Source: Clusia tigrina (taxonomy: Eukaryota > Arthropoda > Insecta > Diptera > Clusiidae). From it: 64,000 bases of DNA. The notes beneath the pieces are model-generated. The model worked only from the letters and a program-made list of their open reading frames with translations, ran no database searches and had not been told where the DNA came from. Shown one piece after another: positions 1-11,500 of this stretch. Each line of letters starts with the position of its first letter. The first letter of the stretch is position 1. The position numbers and the translations under genes were made by a program. The stretch lies in assembly GCA_920105625.2 (NCBI GenBank), contig OV050030.1, positions 350,610,925-350,674,924 on the forward strand, written 5' to 3'.

Positions 1-136
1 CGGCCAACACAACTTCACATCTTTACGGGCGTGTGTGTTCCTGCTCAATACAGTAAATCTGACTGCACGACACAGTTACGACGTGCTCGTATAATTTGTA
101 CGATGGAATCACAAAGTTACTTGGCTCTGCGAAACA
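1..136 (+). repeat. BEL 5' LTR, 3' part only
   Basis: This is the last 136 bases of a 504-bp LTR. It is identical to 19374-19509 except for one base (G here, A at the equivalent of position 84). The end GCGAAACA is followed directly by TGG, as expected before a tRNA primer-binding site. Confidence 0.93.
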
Positions 137-174
137 TGGTCCTTCGAGCCGGATCTCATCTGCGTCCGGTAAGT
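137..174 (+). promoter_or_regulatory. BEL primer-binding region and leader splice donor
   Basis: The 16 bases from 137 begin TGGTCCTTCGAGCC, the usual type of primer-binding start (TGG, complement of tRNA CCA) right after the LTR. Seen directly: 169-174 is GTAAGT after CCG, a near-perfect 5' splice site. Inference: it may join the leader to a downstream acceptor such as the one at 18211/18212, ahead of the extra 3' ORF. No transcript was seen. Confidence 0.6.
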
Positions 175-404
175 TTCTAATACTTATTTATATTTATCGT
201 ATAGTATTGAATAATTTGTATTTCATTTTTAATATTGAACACATATTTTTGATTTGCCTTTTTTATCGCGTAATTCGGTTGGGTACGGTCGTTGCGGTAA
301 AGGTCCATGAGCATGTGTGCGTGTGTGCAAATTCCTGCGCAGCAGCAGGTACTGGAATTTACATTTTTTTAAACAAATTCTCAGCACGGCCACTGCGTAA
401 GTCG

Positions 405-1000
405 GTTCGCAGTCTGCAGCTCAAACCGCTGCCGACGCCGGTTACCATCAGCCATGTACAGCAGCTTGTGCGCAGGTTTTTTCACTGCCGCAATTGGTAC
501 CTTTTGCATGTGCATGCTATTGCCATTGCCGCGTGCGTATATCGCCGCGTCGAAGTAGTATCGGATTGCAAGTAAATACTAGGAGCATATTGTTTTTGCT
601 TCTACATTGGCGTGGGGGTCTGCAGCTCACTGCGCTGCCACGAGCCTTTACTGTACGTTGTGTACCGTTGTTGGTGAACCGGTAACTTACACCGTTGCCA
701 GTAGTTTTCCGTACTAACGGGTCAACAACTGTTTCCACACGAGTGCGGTGTAATTAGGTTCACAGTCCGCAGTTCACAGCGCTGCCGACGCCCTTTTACA
801 GCAAACCGTGTGCCAGCGGTGCTTGAACATCCCATAGTACTACGCTGAAAAACACGTATACTCTTTGATCTCCGTACATCACAGTTTTTGCAGCTCACAG
901 CGCTGCCAACTTTTTTTGTCTTTGATATTACACTGTATCGGTGTACCCACGAGCGACGCAAGGTCCGGATCACATACAGCAGCTCATAGCGCTGCGTTGG
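405..1000 (+). repeat. BEL leader: five-copy degenerate hairpin repeat
   Basis: A motif of the form GCAGC-(7 nt)-GCTGC recurs at about 416, 622, 769, 890 and 979. Most copies have a core like GCAGCTCACAGCGCTGC. GCAGC and GCTGC are complementary, so each can fold as a 5-bp stem with a 7-nt loop; the copy at 769 has GCAGT, leaving one G-U pair. Copies at 405 and 758 share about 35 bases of context. The rest of 175-1288 has no convincing coding frame. Confidence 0.6.
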
Positions 1001-1288
1001 GTATTTCAAGTTGGGGTTCTACTTAAATTTTTTCGATTGTAGTTGCTCAGTGCTGTCGTCACTGCCTGGGCTTCGCGTAGTTCATTCCTACTGAGGATTG
1101 TCTTTTACGTTGTGTGGACTCTTCAGTGATAATAAGGCGGGTGTTATATCGGTCACGTCAGCGGGTCAACTGTGTACACATATAGTTGGGTAACTGGGTG
1201 TGTCGACGTGAAGGTGTAGTGTTTTCCCGTGTTTTGCTTGCGTTTTGCCATCGTTAAGCTGCGTTCTCAGGTCAAGCGGTCTGCAACT

Positions 1289-4200
1289 ATGCTTACTCCG
1301 CTGATAGACGCGGCTGATAGCTTGACCGCGTTTGTTATTGAGTTCGAGCGAAACGCTTCCGCCTCCCAAAACCTTGAATATCTTCGCCTTGATCTGACTG
1401 AATTGGCAGACTTATGGCAGGCGTTGAAGGAGGCGCAGGCTGCAGCGGTCATTGAAGCGAATTTAGACGAAAAATGCATAGCCATTAAAGAGTCCATACG
1501 GCAACGATTCGCAGCAAGTTTTGCCATGTATAAACAGGGTCATGCTCGGATCAGTAGTCTAATGCAATCCCTGACCGTCTCTCCAGCGGTGCCTTCCGAG
1601 GCGTCTGCTGGGCTGTCTTCTAAATCCCATAGTATCCCGGTGCCTCCCTGTGATATTGAGATTTTCGGGGGGGAATACTCCAAGTGGATCACCTTCCGTG
1701 ATATGTTCTTTCGGAACGCTCGGTTATCTAACATCGAGCGGCTGTACCACCTGAGGGTAAAGACTAGGGGGGAGGCGCGAGAAATCGTGGACCAATGCCA
1801 ACTGACCAATAGCGGTTTTGATCAGGCGTGGGCGAGGCTTACTGCCCGGTACGAAAATCGGCGCAAGCTCATTAATTGTCAGCTGAAGTCCCTATTCACA
1901 ATGCGTACCATAGGTGAAGAAAGTGGGTCGGAGCTAAAAAGGCTGCAGCGGGAAGTTAGCAACTGCATTATGGCGTTGCAGGAGCTGTCGGTGGATGTAG
2001 GCAGTTGGGATCCAATTTTTATATACTGGAGTTCCATTCGGTTGCCGGAGAGGACCCTTTCTCTTTGGGAGCAGTCCCTTGCAGATCATGCGGATATACC
2101 GACTTGGGTGGCACTGGAGGAATTCCTCTCGAAACGGTTCCAAACTTTGGAGGCGGTCTCTGATGTCTGCCAGACGGATCACGCGCGGGAGCCTGGGGGG
2201 AACCGCTCAACACCACTCCGTAATAGCCACGTGCAGGCTCATCAGGCGAGGGTCAATCCGGAAGGGTGTAAGATATGTACACTACCAGGCCATCGGGTCT
2301 CCCACTGCCCTACTTTCATCAACGCTGATGTATCAGAACGATGGGGATGGGTAAATCGCTTCCACTGAATTGTTTGAAGGGGGATCATCGTGTGTCAAAT
2401 TGCACGAGTAAATACCGATGTTTTACGTGTCAAGAGCGGCACCATACTCTGCTGCACCGTGAGCCGCTCCCGAACCGGAGCATAAGAGCCCCACCACGCA
2501 CGACGCCGCCTCGAGGCAGACGAGCATCCAACGGACGCAACGCGGTCACCACGTTGGCTCAACCTGTTACACCATCCTTCGTTCACGCTGCACAGGTGGT
2601 ACCCGCTCTAGTCCAGGGACGATCCGGTCCATATCGAGCTCGAGGTCGGCTACCCAAACGTGTGCTTTTAGGTACCGCCATTATTCACGTATGGTATCAG
2701 GGAGTCAATTACATGGCCCGGGCATTGATCGACCCTGGGTCGGAAGGGTCTTTTATCTCAGATCAGCTCCAACGACGCCTGCTACTCCCTACGCGTACCG
2801 TGCATGCCCAAGTGTCCGGGGTAAGCAATGTGGTGGCAGCTAACGTGACAAAAGCGTGCGATTTAATGTTAGGGTGACCTCTCGACAGTTCTGTGCGGCT
2901 CCCGGTGTCAGCATTAGTACTGCCCACCTTAACCAGCGAATTACCCCGACTAGGGGTATCAACGCAACAATATGCCCAATTGGCCGGCTTACAACTGGCT
3001 GATCCAAACCTTTCTAACTCTTCACAAGTTGACATTTTGATAGGGGTGATTTATACCCGATGGTGTTGCTTGATGGGTTGAAGCGTGACGTTATTGGGTC
3101 ATTAATTGCACAGGAAACTGTATTTGGGTGGATCCTCACAGGACCCATGCCTGAGAGCCCGACACAGACATTTTGTGCAAGGGTGCAAATTGAGACCGGC
3201 CACCCGGTCGAAGAGCTCTTGCAGAGATTCTGGGAGGTAGAGGAACCACCTAAGGAGAAAGGGTTATCGCCCGGTGACCAGGCTTGTCTGGACTTGTATT
3301 CCCAGCCCACTTACAGAGATTCTTCTGGGCGGTATGTAGTAGAACTACCGTTCAAACCAAGGCACCTGCCTGAGGAGTCACTTGGGGCTTCCCGGCACAT
3401 TGCGTTAAAGCAGTTCGAGCGCAATGAAAGCAGATTACTTCGTAGCCTTGAGCAGAAAAACCAGTATGACTCCGTGGTGCAGGAGTATTTGACTCTTGAT
3501 CATATGATCAAAGTCCCGCCTCCACCTTTAGGCGCTCTTGCTCACTATTATTTGCCTCATCAAGCGGTAATGAAACCCGAGAGTACGTCCACCAAGTTCC
3601 GAGTGGTGTTCAATGCATCTCAAGCAACCACCAGCACCCTCAGCTTGAATGATGTCTTATATACGGGTCCCACTTTGCAGGCTGACTTGACCCAACTTAT
3701 CGTGTGCTGGCGAATGTTTCAGTTCGAGTTCAACGGGGATCTGTAAAAGATGTATCGGCAGATTAGAGTAGCTCCAAAGCACACCCCGTACCAGCGAATT
3801 GTTTTTAGGGCTTCTCCTGCAGCGCCAGTCTCCGATTACGAGTTATAAACGGTTAGCTTCGGAGTCAACTGTACACCTTACTTAGCGATTAGGACATTGG
3901 AACAGCTTGCGACGGATGTCGAGGAGGACTTACCCCTAGCAGCCCGGGTATTGCGTGAATGCATGTATGTGGACGACGCCTTGGTCGGCACACATGATGT
4001 GAACGCAGCGATGCAGACCCGAGATGAGTTGATCCGTGCACTCGACTCTGCCGGCTTTTCCATGCGAAAGTGGACAGCTAATACGGAAGCCATTCTCTCT
4101 TCTTTGCCTCCGGACCACCTGCTCCGAGAGGACTTTCTGAAGCTGGATGAAGCTAGTTTAACTAAGACATTAGGAATCCGGTGGAACGCAAAGACTGACC

Positions 4201-4421
4201 ATTTCTACTTTCATCTTCAGCCCATTTCCTTCGACCCACGAGCCACCAAACGCAAGGTGCTATCGATTATAGCTCAACTGTTTGATCCAGCCGGATGGCT
4301 GGCACCTGTTGTGATCGTGGCCAAGATATTGATGCAACAGATTTGGGGGGACAAAACTGACTGGGACGAATCGCTGACCCTCGCCTCATCCAGTCGTTGG
4401 AGTGAATTTTTAGGGGCATAT
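1289..4421 (+). pseudogene. BEL gag-pol, 5' part (gag, protease, RT), disabled
   Basis: The ATG at 1289 opens a gag of roughly 355 residues ending in CCHC knuckles (first one CKICTLPGHRVSHC). Near 2355 the frame shifts; the tail continues in another frame with RCFTCQERHHTLLH. The protease core DPGSEGSF lies near 2730. A TGA at 2875-2877 breaks the frame, a further shift occurs near 3050, and TAA stops lie at 3744-3746 and 3846-3848 within the RT fingers and palm. The RT active box YVDD is at about 3968. Gypsy-A interrupts at 4421/4422. BEL elements normally encode all this as one ORF, so the breaks are lesions rather than programmed shifts. Confidence 0.9.
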
Positions 4422-4869
4422 TGTTGTGAGTTAGAACCAAACTACCTACGTGTAGTTTACTCACAGCACCGACTCCTAATAGATGCCACACTATGTTGAA
4501 TTAGCATGTGCTAAAACGGTGTTATAATAAGGCATACTTCTAGGGTTTAAGTATTTCAAGTTAATGTGATCTGTGCAACGTTATTATGTAAGCTTTTAGG
4601 GTATTACAGTTCCGCAGTCGAGTCGACGAGGGCAGCGTAATGCACCGTCGCCACTTTTGAAGTGGGTCAGTTGGCTTGACCAACTGACACCAATTAGCAG
4701 GTGCAGAACTGGAACACCAGAAAGGTCAGTTCACAGACTGAGATAAATGTTTAAAAAATAGTATATAAGTATTATTTTTCGCAATAATAAATCTCTCTGG
4801 TGTTTTGAAACTAAAAGTTACAGTGTTTAATTTCCACGCTAGGGTTCTTGATTTTTCAGCCACGCGCCC
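4422..4869 (+). repeat. Gypsy-A 5' LTR
   Basis: It begins TGTTGTGAGTTAG and shares sequence with 15327-15771 up to CACGCGCCC. A TATA-like AGTATATAAGTATT lies at about 4757 and an AATAAATC poly(A)-type signal near 4785. No obvious TGG primer site follows; the first TGG is at 4883. The true 3' end may therefore lie a few bases further on than the shared part shows. Confidence 0.88.
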
Positions 4870-4881
4870 TCGGGAAAAATA

Positions 4882-4890
4882 ATGGTGAGT
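4882..4890 (+). promoter_or_regulatory. Gypsy-A leader splice donor carrying an ATG
   Basis: Seen directly: ATG at 4882-4884 is followed at once by GTGAGT, a strong 5' splice site. Splicing here would leave the AUG as the last codon of exon 1, ready to open any frame joined in phase 0. Two acceptor-like sites in phase lie downstream: 5468-5469 before a 90-codon frame, and 13689-13690 before the env-like frame. Errantiviruses are known to make env from a spliced RNA of this kind. No transcript evidence is available here. Confidence 0.6.
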
Positions 4891-5469
4891 ATGTCTATAG
4901 TAGGACATCTTAGTATTTAAGAAAACTTTGCCGACGATTGTTCGGTGACCGTGTGGGCGCTTTTGCGCCGGTCATACAGAAGAAGCAGCATTGGGGCTGA
5001 TTAGCCGCTGCGGTTAGGTGACAATAGGTCGATCTAAAAAGAAAACTTTCTACTTACGGTCAGGTTGCATAGGGTTGTTTCACTGAAATCAGGTTCATTT
5101 TTTTTATAATAACCATTTATTTCAGCATTCTCGGGGGGCGTGAAACATATGAAGTTTTGTTTAAAGGAAACAAAGTTCCTCTCTAATCCCTGTTGTGTTG
5201 CGAACTCGTGCATACCGGTTGGTTTGGTTCGGAAAGAACGTGCCACGGTATAGAGCTTACGCATTCATAATAGTGGTTGGTGCTTCTTATGTTCGTTCGC
5301 GGGATTAACGTTTGATTTTTCTGTCCGTGTCGAGTACCGGAATAAAGTTAGGTTTACTCTTTGGGGGCATCGCGTGTATTTTGTTTGGCAGCGTGTTTCG
5401 TGGCTGCGGTTAGGATGATCCAGATGTCAATTCATTTAGTAAAACTGGGTATTTATTTTCTTTGAACAG

Positions 5470-5739
5470 CAGGAAATAAATGACCACAGTACCAAAGGCG
5501 TAACGGGTGCGGAAGGTCAAAGGATTGAGTTGAGGCCCATTGCAGAGGTGCCGCGCACGCACCCCTATTGGCATAGACGTGGTGGAAAAACAGCACGGGA
5601 GAGAAAGCGGCTGGCTTTTCTAAGAAAGTTTCTGGCAGAACAGGCGAATCTGGAAGTGCCTCTGCCTTGGAGCGAAGGTAACAGATTATGGCAGGAAAGA
5701 TTCAGACTGGAAGAAGCGAACACTGGATTTTATAATTAG
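5470..5739 (+). CDS. Small basic ORF in Gypsy-A leader, probably a spliced exon
   Basis: An open frame of 89 codons runs from just after an acceptor-like TTTTCTTTGAACAG (ending 5469) to a TAG at 5737. It has no ATG near its start. Joined to the ATG donor at 4884 it would be in phase 0. The product is basic and polar, with a stretch rich in Arg/Lys (RRGGKTARERKRLAFLRKF) and no membrane segment or known domain that I recognise. It lies about 500 bp before gag. It could instead be a chance frame in an exon of the leader. The rest of 4870-6247 looks non-coding. Confidence 0.4.
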   Translation, partial: QEINDHSTKGVTGAEGQRIELRPIAEVPRTHPYWHRRGGKTARERKRLAFLRKFLAEQANLEVPLPWSEGNRLWQERFRLEEANTGFYN

Positions 5740-5982
5740 CTGTAAGAATTTTTGTAAATTAAATCGAAGTGTTATTTATATTTTTGTTAGCGAGAGCTTG
5801 CAAATTTAAGTATGAATTAAGTCAATAAATAAATTGTGGAACAATTTAAATGGTTCTTTAGATTTTTGGCATTTGGAGTAGGGTAAGTAAGAATATTTGG
5901 AGAAGTGCCATCTACATATGTATTCACATCAAAGTTTGTGTAGTCTCGAAACTACAATTTGCGCAGCGAAAATGCACCAATG

Positions 5983-6037
5983 TTACGCACGGAAAAGCGA
6001 AACAGCTTAACAGCTGTTTCGCTTTTCCGTGCGGTAA
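5983..6037 (+). other. Long perfect hairpin in Gypsy-A leader
   Basis: Arms 5987-6006 and 6013-6032 are perfect 20-bp complements around the 6-nt loop TTAACA. The arm reads GCACGGAAAAGCGAAACAGC. Outside it, TTAC (5983-5986) can pair with GTAA (6034-6037) with one bulged G, for about 24 bp in all. It lies about 210 bases before the gag ATG. It could be a dimerisation or packaging signal, a translation-control element, or the relic of a tiny palindromic insertion. Confidence 0.85.
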
Positions 6038-6247
6038 AATGTTTCTTTGAATACGAAGATTTTCTGGTAGTACTTTTGTGAAAGTAAATGCGATTGCGAA
6101 TAAATTAAAATTTGGTATACTAATATGCTTATATTTGGGGTAGTCATGTTGGATTTTCTAATGGAATTTTCAAGTGAGGTTTAAAAATTAGGTACGGTAA
6201 AACTTGGTTTTTGGAGTTTGGGTTAAAAGTAGAGATTAATTCGGTCT

Positions 6248-8545
6248 ATGGAAACGCCAAGAGAAGCGATAAAATTGCTGGAAGCTCAAAAGCTACAGAG
6301 CGAGGCAATTCAGAAGAGGATCAGAAATTGTAGGAAGGATAGCAAAGCAAGGAAAAACAGCGCGTACTACCGCAAGCGCATAACGGAGTTGGAAGCATTG
6401 TTGAACGTATTCAATAGCAACAACGAGGAGTTGTTAAAATTTAAGGACTGTTGTGGTGACAAGGAATACTTCACCAAGGATTACGCGTTACACGTCAACG
6501 GTTTGACACGAGACTGGTTGACTAAATTCAAGTTGGATTTAGAAGAGCTGGAGGCACAGGAGGATAGTCCTAGTTCGCAGGAGGACAGGGCTCGAGACAA
6601 GCTTAGGTCTCTGCAAACTGAGGTGAAATTGTTCGCAGAAAAATTGTTTGAACAATTGGAAGCGGCAACCAGCAAGAGTGAAGCCCAGGTACTCTGGAGA
6701 TTAGCGAGAGACGGTGGAAACCTGTCAACTCTGGAAGCAGCAGACCAAGCGTTAGCTACTATTCAGAGTCGGACGGAAGAAAAATTGTTCCAAGTCTTCA
6801 AAGATACTGAGGAATTGAAGATAAATACGGAGTTCCTTGAAAATAAAACTAGAGTACTTTCTAGGCAACTCCGGGAAACTGAGGAAGCCGCATCGCATCT
6901 GGAGAAGGAAAACTTGGAGCTCAAAGGAATCGGGGCAACCACTAAGCCCGCAAGAGTGAGATCGGCTTCAACTTCTCAAATTCAAACGCAGACAGTATTA
7001 GCTCTGCCACCAGAAGTTCGCTGGCCGGAGTATTTAACTCCGGAAGGGATAGGTCGTGTGGTAAAGCCTACATTAAACTTGACTGGAGAGAGTGAAGCGG
7101 AGTTTTTATTTGACGCATCGGAAATCGGTGTCGAGCCATTTACTCCAGGAAGTCCGATTAATAATAGAAATCGGGGTTATCCGCCAAAGGAGCCAGAAGC
7201 AGTAACGGTACAGGAAAGTCCCATTACAGTGGACAGTATTTCGCCGATAGGAACAAACGGTCGAAGACTAATAAGTTTGAGTCCGTCACTGGTTAAGTAC
7301 CTCTCAGATTCGGGAGAAGAAAATCTGGAAACCCCCACAGAGGTTAACGCTAATTTATCATCAAAACTTAAGCAAGCAAATAGAAGTAAAATGGGCATTC
7401 TGGAAGTAGCTCATGCAGTGGAGAAGCTGGTGCCCATGTTCTCAGGAGTCGAGTTGTATGATCTGAGAACTGAGATACGGCGCTTCAAAGAAGGTTGTGA
7501 GTTGGCGCAACAGAGTCTTCCGGAAGCAGAAGGGGAACACTTGATAAGATGTATAAGTCAAAGGACCACAGGTGATGCGTTTGATTTACTAGCGCATAGC
7601 TCAGTAAGCACCCTGCCGGAGTTATACGCACTTTTAGATCGGACATATTTAAAACAAAAGTCGTACGACTGTCTTGTACGGGAAATACAGGAATCAACTC
7701 AGAAACCAGGGGAGGAATTGAGAGCCTGGGGACGAAGGCTCCAGTCTCTGGGGAACGCTGCTGAGACAGAAGCCAACAGGCAGTTTCCAGGAAATGTTGC
7801 AGCATACAAATCTCAAGTAGAACGAGCTATGATTTCTGTGTTTAAGGCAGGTCTGATAAATAGGGACTTGGCGAATTATACTCTTAATCTCACGCAGAGG
7901 AGTATGGCAGAATTAGTCGAAGCGGTTTCTTCCGCCGAAGAAGCAATCCAACAGCGAGCGACAACAGGTGGAATTTGTTGGAATAATGCTCCTGGAGAGG
8001 TAGGACCGGTACAGCAGCGGAACCCAAGGGGCGTCGGCAGATTTTTGGATCAAGTCCCGCAACAAAGAGAACAAGGTTGCCTAGTCGAGAGTTTCCAGCC
8101 GAGGAAACCCATTTGTTCATTCTGCCATAAGCCAGGCCATACAAGGGATGAATGCATTACACGCAAGAATACGCCCTATTGTATGGAGTGCCAAACATAT
8201 GGTCATGAGGCAAGTAGACAGTGCCGAATAGATATTAAATGGGATCAAAATGAAAGGCAGCCAGGTACGAGGTGCCTGGATCCACCCTTAAGGGACAGCA
8301 GGGGCAGTAGTCCGCGAGTCAATTCAACGGAAGGGAACAACCAAGGAAGAAATCCTTTCAGCACTGGGAATGGTCAGCAGCGGCCAAATTGGAACACTAG
8401 AGGAGGACAAAGATTAGGCAACACCCAACAGGGGGTGAAATGCTTTTCATGTGGTCGGATGGGACATCGAGCTGCGGAGTGCAGGGATAGGCAGTTCCAA
8501 CAAAGGAACCAGGGAAACTTCCAGCGGCCCAGTCGAGGCCAGTAG
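6248..8545 (+). CDS. gag: Gypsy-A Gag, 765 aa
   Basis: An intact frame of 765 codons from ATG 6248 to TAG 8543-8545. Residues 1-230 are charged and helical, with heptad-like Leu spacing that suggests coiled coils. Residues about 390-575 have the look of a retrotransposon gag capsid domain (LIRCISQRTTGDAFDLL, then EELRAWGRRLQSLG). Three Cys/His knuckles follow: CSFCHKPGHTRDEC (623-636), CMECQTYGHEASRQC (645-659, spacing off by one) and CFSCGRMGHRAAEC (732-745). Gag would coat the element RNA in cytoplasmic particles. At 765 aa it is long for insect Gypsy gags. A slip site at 8512-8518 lies 9 codons before its stop. Confidence 0.92.
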   Translation: METPREAIKLLEAQKLQSEAIQKRIRNCRKDSKARKNSAYYRKRITELEALLNVFNSNNEELLKFKDCCGDKEYFTKDYALHVNGLTRDWLTKFKLDLEELEAQEDSPSSQEDRARDKLRSLQTEVKLFAEKLFEQLEAATSKSEAQVLWRLARDGGNLSTLEAADQALATIQSRTEEKLFQVFKDTEELKINTEFLENKTRVLSRQLRETEEAASHLEKENLELKGIGATTKPARVRSASTSQIQTQTVLALPPEVRWPEYLTPEGIGRVVKPTLNLTGESEAEFLFDASEIGVEPFTPGSPINNRNRGYPPKEPEAVTVQESPITVDSISPIGTNGRRLISLSPSLVKYLSDSGEENLETPTEVNANLSSKLKQANRSKMGILEVAHAVEKLVPMFSGVELYDLRTEIRRFKEGCELAQQSLPEAEGEHLIRCISQRTTGDAFDLLAHSSVSTLPELYALLDRTYLKQKSYDCLVREIQESTQKPGEELRAWGRRLQSLGNAAETEANRQFPGNVAAYKSQVERAMISVFKAGLINRDLANYTLNLTQRSMAELVEAVSSAEEAIQQRATTGGICWNNAPGEVGPVQQRNPRGVGRFLDQVPQQREQGCLVESFQPRKPICSFCHKPGHTRDECITRKNTPYCMECQTYGHEASRQCRIDIKWDQNERQPGTRCLDPPLRDSRGSSPRVNSTEGNNQGRNPFSTGNGQQRPNWNTRGGQRLGNTQQGVKCFSCGRMGHRAAECRDRQFQQRNQGNFQRPSRGQ

Positions 8546-8550
8546 ACTGG
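8512..8550 (+). promoter_or_regulatory. -1 ribosomal frameshift signal, Gypsy-A gag/pol
   Basis: G GGA AAC at 8512-8518 lies exactly in the gag frame as X XXY YYZ, a classic retroviral slip heptamer. The pol frame is -1 relative to gag and is open from 8491, after a TAG at 8488, straight through into pol; I checked every codon. The whole overlap is 8491-8545, so the heptamer falls in the only 55-base window where a shift works. Downstream, GGCC at 8526-8529 can pair with GGCC at 8537-8540, or CCAG (8539) with CTGG (8547), giving a candidate stem or pseudoknot after a 7-nt spacer. Confidence 0.85.
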
Positions 8551-11500
8551 AAAGCCACGAGAAAGGAAGTAACAGTTCGGTCGAAGGTACGTGTGGCTGG
8601 TAATGTAGGAAGTATAGTCCAGGAAAAGGAGGAGCAAGAGGCTCTCCAATACCACGTACCAAGAATTGTAAGAACAATGGTTCAAGTTACGGATGAGCAA
8701 GAGTCTCTCCGGGAGAAAATTTTTGATTGCGTGTTGATTTGGGTAATTGTGATGATTCTAGCACTTAGATTAAGTTTTAATAAGGTTAGAGAGTATACGC
8801 CAATCGCCGCGTACTTGGTACGAGAATGTGTAGTTAAGATATTAACGGTGATATTGACGGAGTATAGGATTGTAAGGGATAACTGTGGTGCATGGAGGAG
8901 AAAACTGGAAGAGTTAGGAAGTAGATACGCGTCCATTTTGGAGTCAAAAGGGCGTTGTTTCGTTGTGAGCAGGGTAGGAGATGCTTTCATCGAGATACCC
9001 TGCAAGGAGGCAGCTAGTGGAAAGCTAGTGCTTTTGGTAGATTCAGGGGCGGATACTAGCCTCGTAAAATCTAGTATTTTACGGAAAGGACTAGTTATTA
9101 ACCCAAAAGATGTAAGAACGCTTAATGGAGCGTTCGGAGGTTGCATCAGAACACTGGGGTACCTTAAAATAGGGCACAGTAATGTTCAGGGAATGAGTTT
9201 TAGAGTGCACGCAGTTGAATTGGATAGGGAAGGTATCCCGGCCGATGGGATAATTGGCCGCGATAATCTCTGGGGCCGCACAATACTGGATGCGCTAGAA
9301 AAACAGTTATCATTTTATGATGATAATAAGAATAGAATCCTTACTCTCCCATTAAAGTCATGGCAGGAAGGAACCGTGAATAGGGTTAAGAGTTGTATAG
9401 AGGTAGTGAACGCAAGGTCAACCAGAGTAGTTTCTATTCGTGTAAACACGAAACTTAGGACTGTTGTTTTGCACAAGCAGCAGCTAGCGGACGGCGTATA
9501 TATGGGACAGACCATAACGCACGTTAATAAGGGTAAAGTGTACGCTTGTGTACTAAATGCGTCAGAAGAGGACTACTATATGGATAAGGATTTTAGGCCT
9601 AAGTTCACTAGTTATGATAGTTTTAAGGAACCGAGTTATGGATCGGTTAATCAAATTAAGCAGGTAGATTTAAGAAAGAGAATGGAGAGAGTGCTAGAAT
9701 CACTAAAGTTAGACCCAAGCGTAAATTCGGAAGAGAAGGCATCAATAGAAGCCATTTGTATGTCATTCCATGACATATTTTTGCTGGAAGGTGACCAGTT
9801 AACGTATACACCAGAGGTAGAGCATGAAATACCTACTAGGGTGGATCAAGCACCGATTAACCAGAAGCAATACAGGTTGCCACAGGCTCACAAAGATGAG
9901 GTAAATAGGCAAGTGGAAGGAATGTTAAAGGATAACATTATTTCGCCGAGTATCTCGCCTTGGAATTCACCAATAATTTTGGTGCCAAAGAAGGGAGGTG
10001 CTCAGGGTCAGAAGAAGTGGAGAATGGTCGTTGATTTTAGGAAATTGAACGACGCCACTATCAAGCAGGTGTTCCCAATACCAAGGATAGAAGAGATACT
10101 GGATCAATTGGGACACAGTAGATATTTTTCTACACTTGATTTAGCGAGTGGCTACCACCAAGTCCTGGTGGATACCCAAGATAAGCAGAAAACCGCGTTC
10201 AGCACCGGTTTAGGCCATTATGAGTTCAATAGAATGCCGTTTGGATTAACAGGAGCACCGGCTACCTTCCAACGGCTAATGAACCATGTGCTAACAGGCT
10301 TACAAGGTTTAGATTGTTTTGTGTATCTCGATGATATTGTAATTTATGGGAAGAACTTGCAGCAACATTCGCAACGCTTGTGCAAGGTGCTCCAGAAATT
10401 ACGAGAACACAATTTGAAATTGAACACGGAGAAGTGTCAATTTTTGCGAAGAGAGGTGGTTTATTTAGGCCATCGTTGCTCAGATGCAGGAGCACTGCCT
10501 GACCCGCAGAAGGTGGAATGCGTTAAGAATTTAGCTGTTCCAAGAAATAGAAAGGATGTGCAAGCATTCCTAGGCCTAGTAAGCTATTATAGAAAGTTCG
10601 TGGAAGGACTAGCCGGAATTGCCTTGCCAATCAACAAGTTGCTACGAAAAGAGGCAAAGTTCGAATGGAGAGAGAGATGTCAGCAAGCATTCGAGAGGCT
10701 AAAGGAGATAATTAGCTCGCCACCAATTTTGGCATACCCCGACTTTGAACAAACTTTTTTGTTGACCACTGATGCTAGCAATGAAGCATTAGGGGCAGTA
10801 TTGTCACAAGGGGAAGTCGGTAATGACCGACCAATAGCATTCGCAAGCAGAGCGCTTAGCGATACGGAGAAAAGATACTCCACAATAGAAAAGGAATTTC
10901 TAGCCATAGTATGGGCTACGAAGAATTTTAGAGCATATCTGCTAGGACGCCCATTTAGTATATATACTGATCACCAGCCGTTAAGAGGCATAGCCAATTT
11001 GAAAGACCAAACGTCTAGGCTAGCCAGGTTCAGACACAAATTGTCTGAGTATGATTTTGAAATCATATACAAACCTGGGAAAAAGAATCTGAATGCCGAT
11101 GCACTCAGCAGAGTACCGCAGGCACAGAAGGTATCAGTAGTGCAAACGAGGTCCAAAGCACGGTCGGATAATAAGAGGCTGGAGGATACAAAGGATATCC
11201 AGGCTGTGTTAAAGGGTTTCCATTATTCACCTCTAGGTGGACACCAGGGATTCTGGAAAACCCATGACAGAATTAGGCGAGTATACGGATGGAAGGGTAT
11301 GCTCAAGGACATCAAGAAATATATAAAGAGTTGTCCAAAATGTCAAGCCAACAAAAGTTCAAGGCTGACAAAGATGCCAATGGTGTTAACTGACACACCA
11401 AAACAGCCATTTGATAAAGTCCATATGGATATTGTAGGTATTTTACCTGAGACAGTTGCGGGAAATAAATACATTTTGACGTTCCAAGATGATTTCTCAA

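Noticed and set aside
2341..2877. Programmed frameshift between BEL gag and pol
   Set aside because: BEL elements normally use one ORF, no slip heptamer is evident, and further stops follow, so this is damage.
4883..4900. TGG at 4883 as the Gypsy-A primer-binding site
   Set aside because: It does not follow the shared LTR end directly and overlaps a better-supported splice donor; I could not match it to a tRNA.
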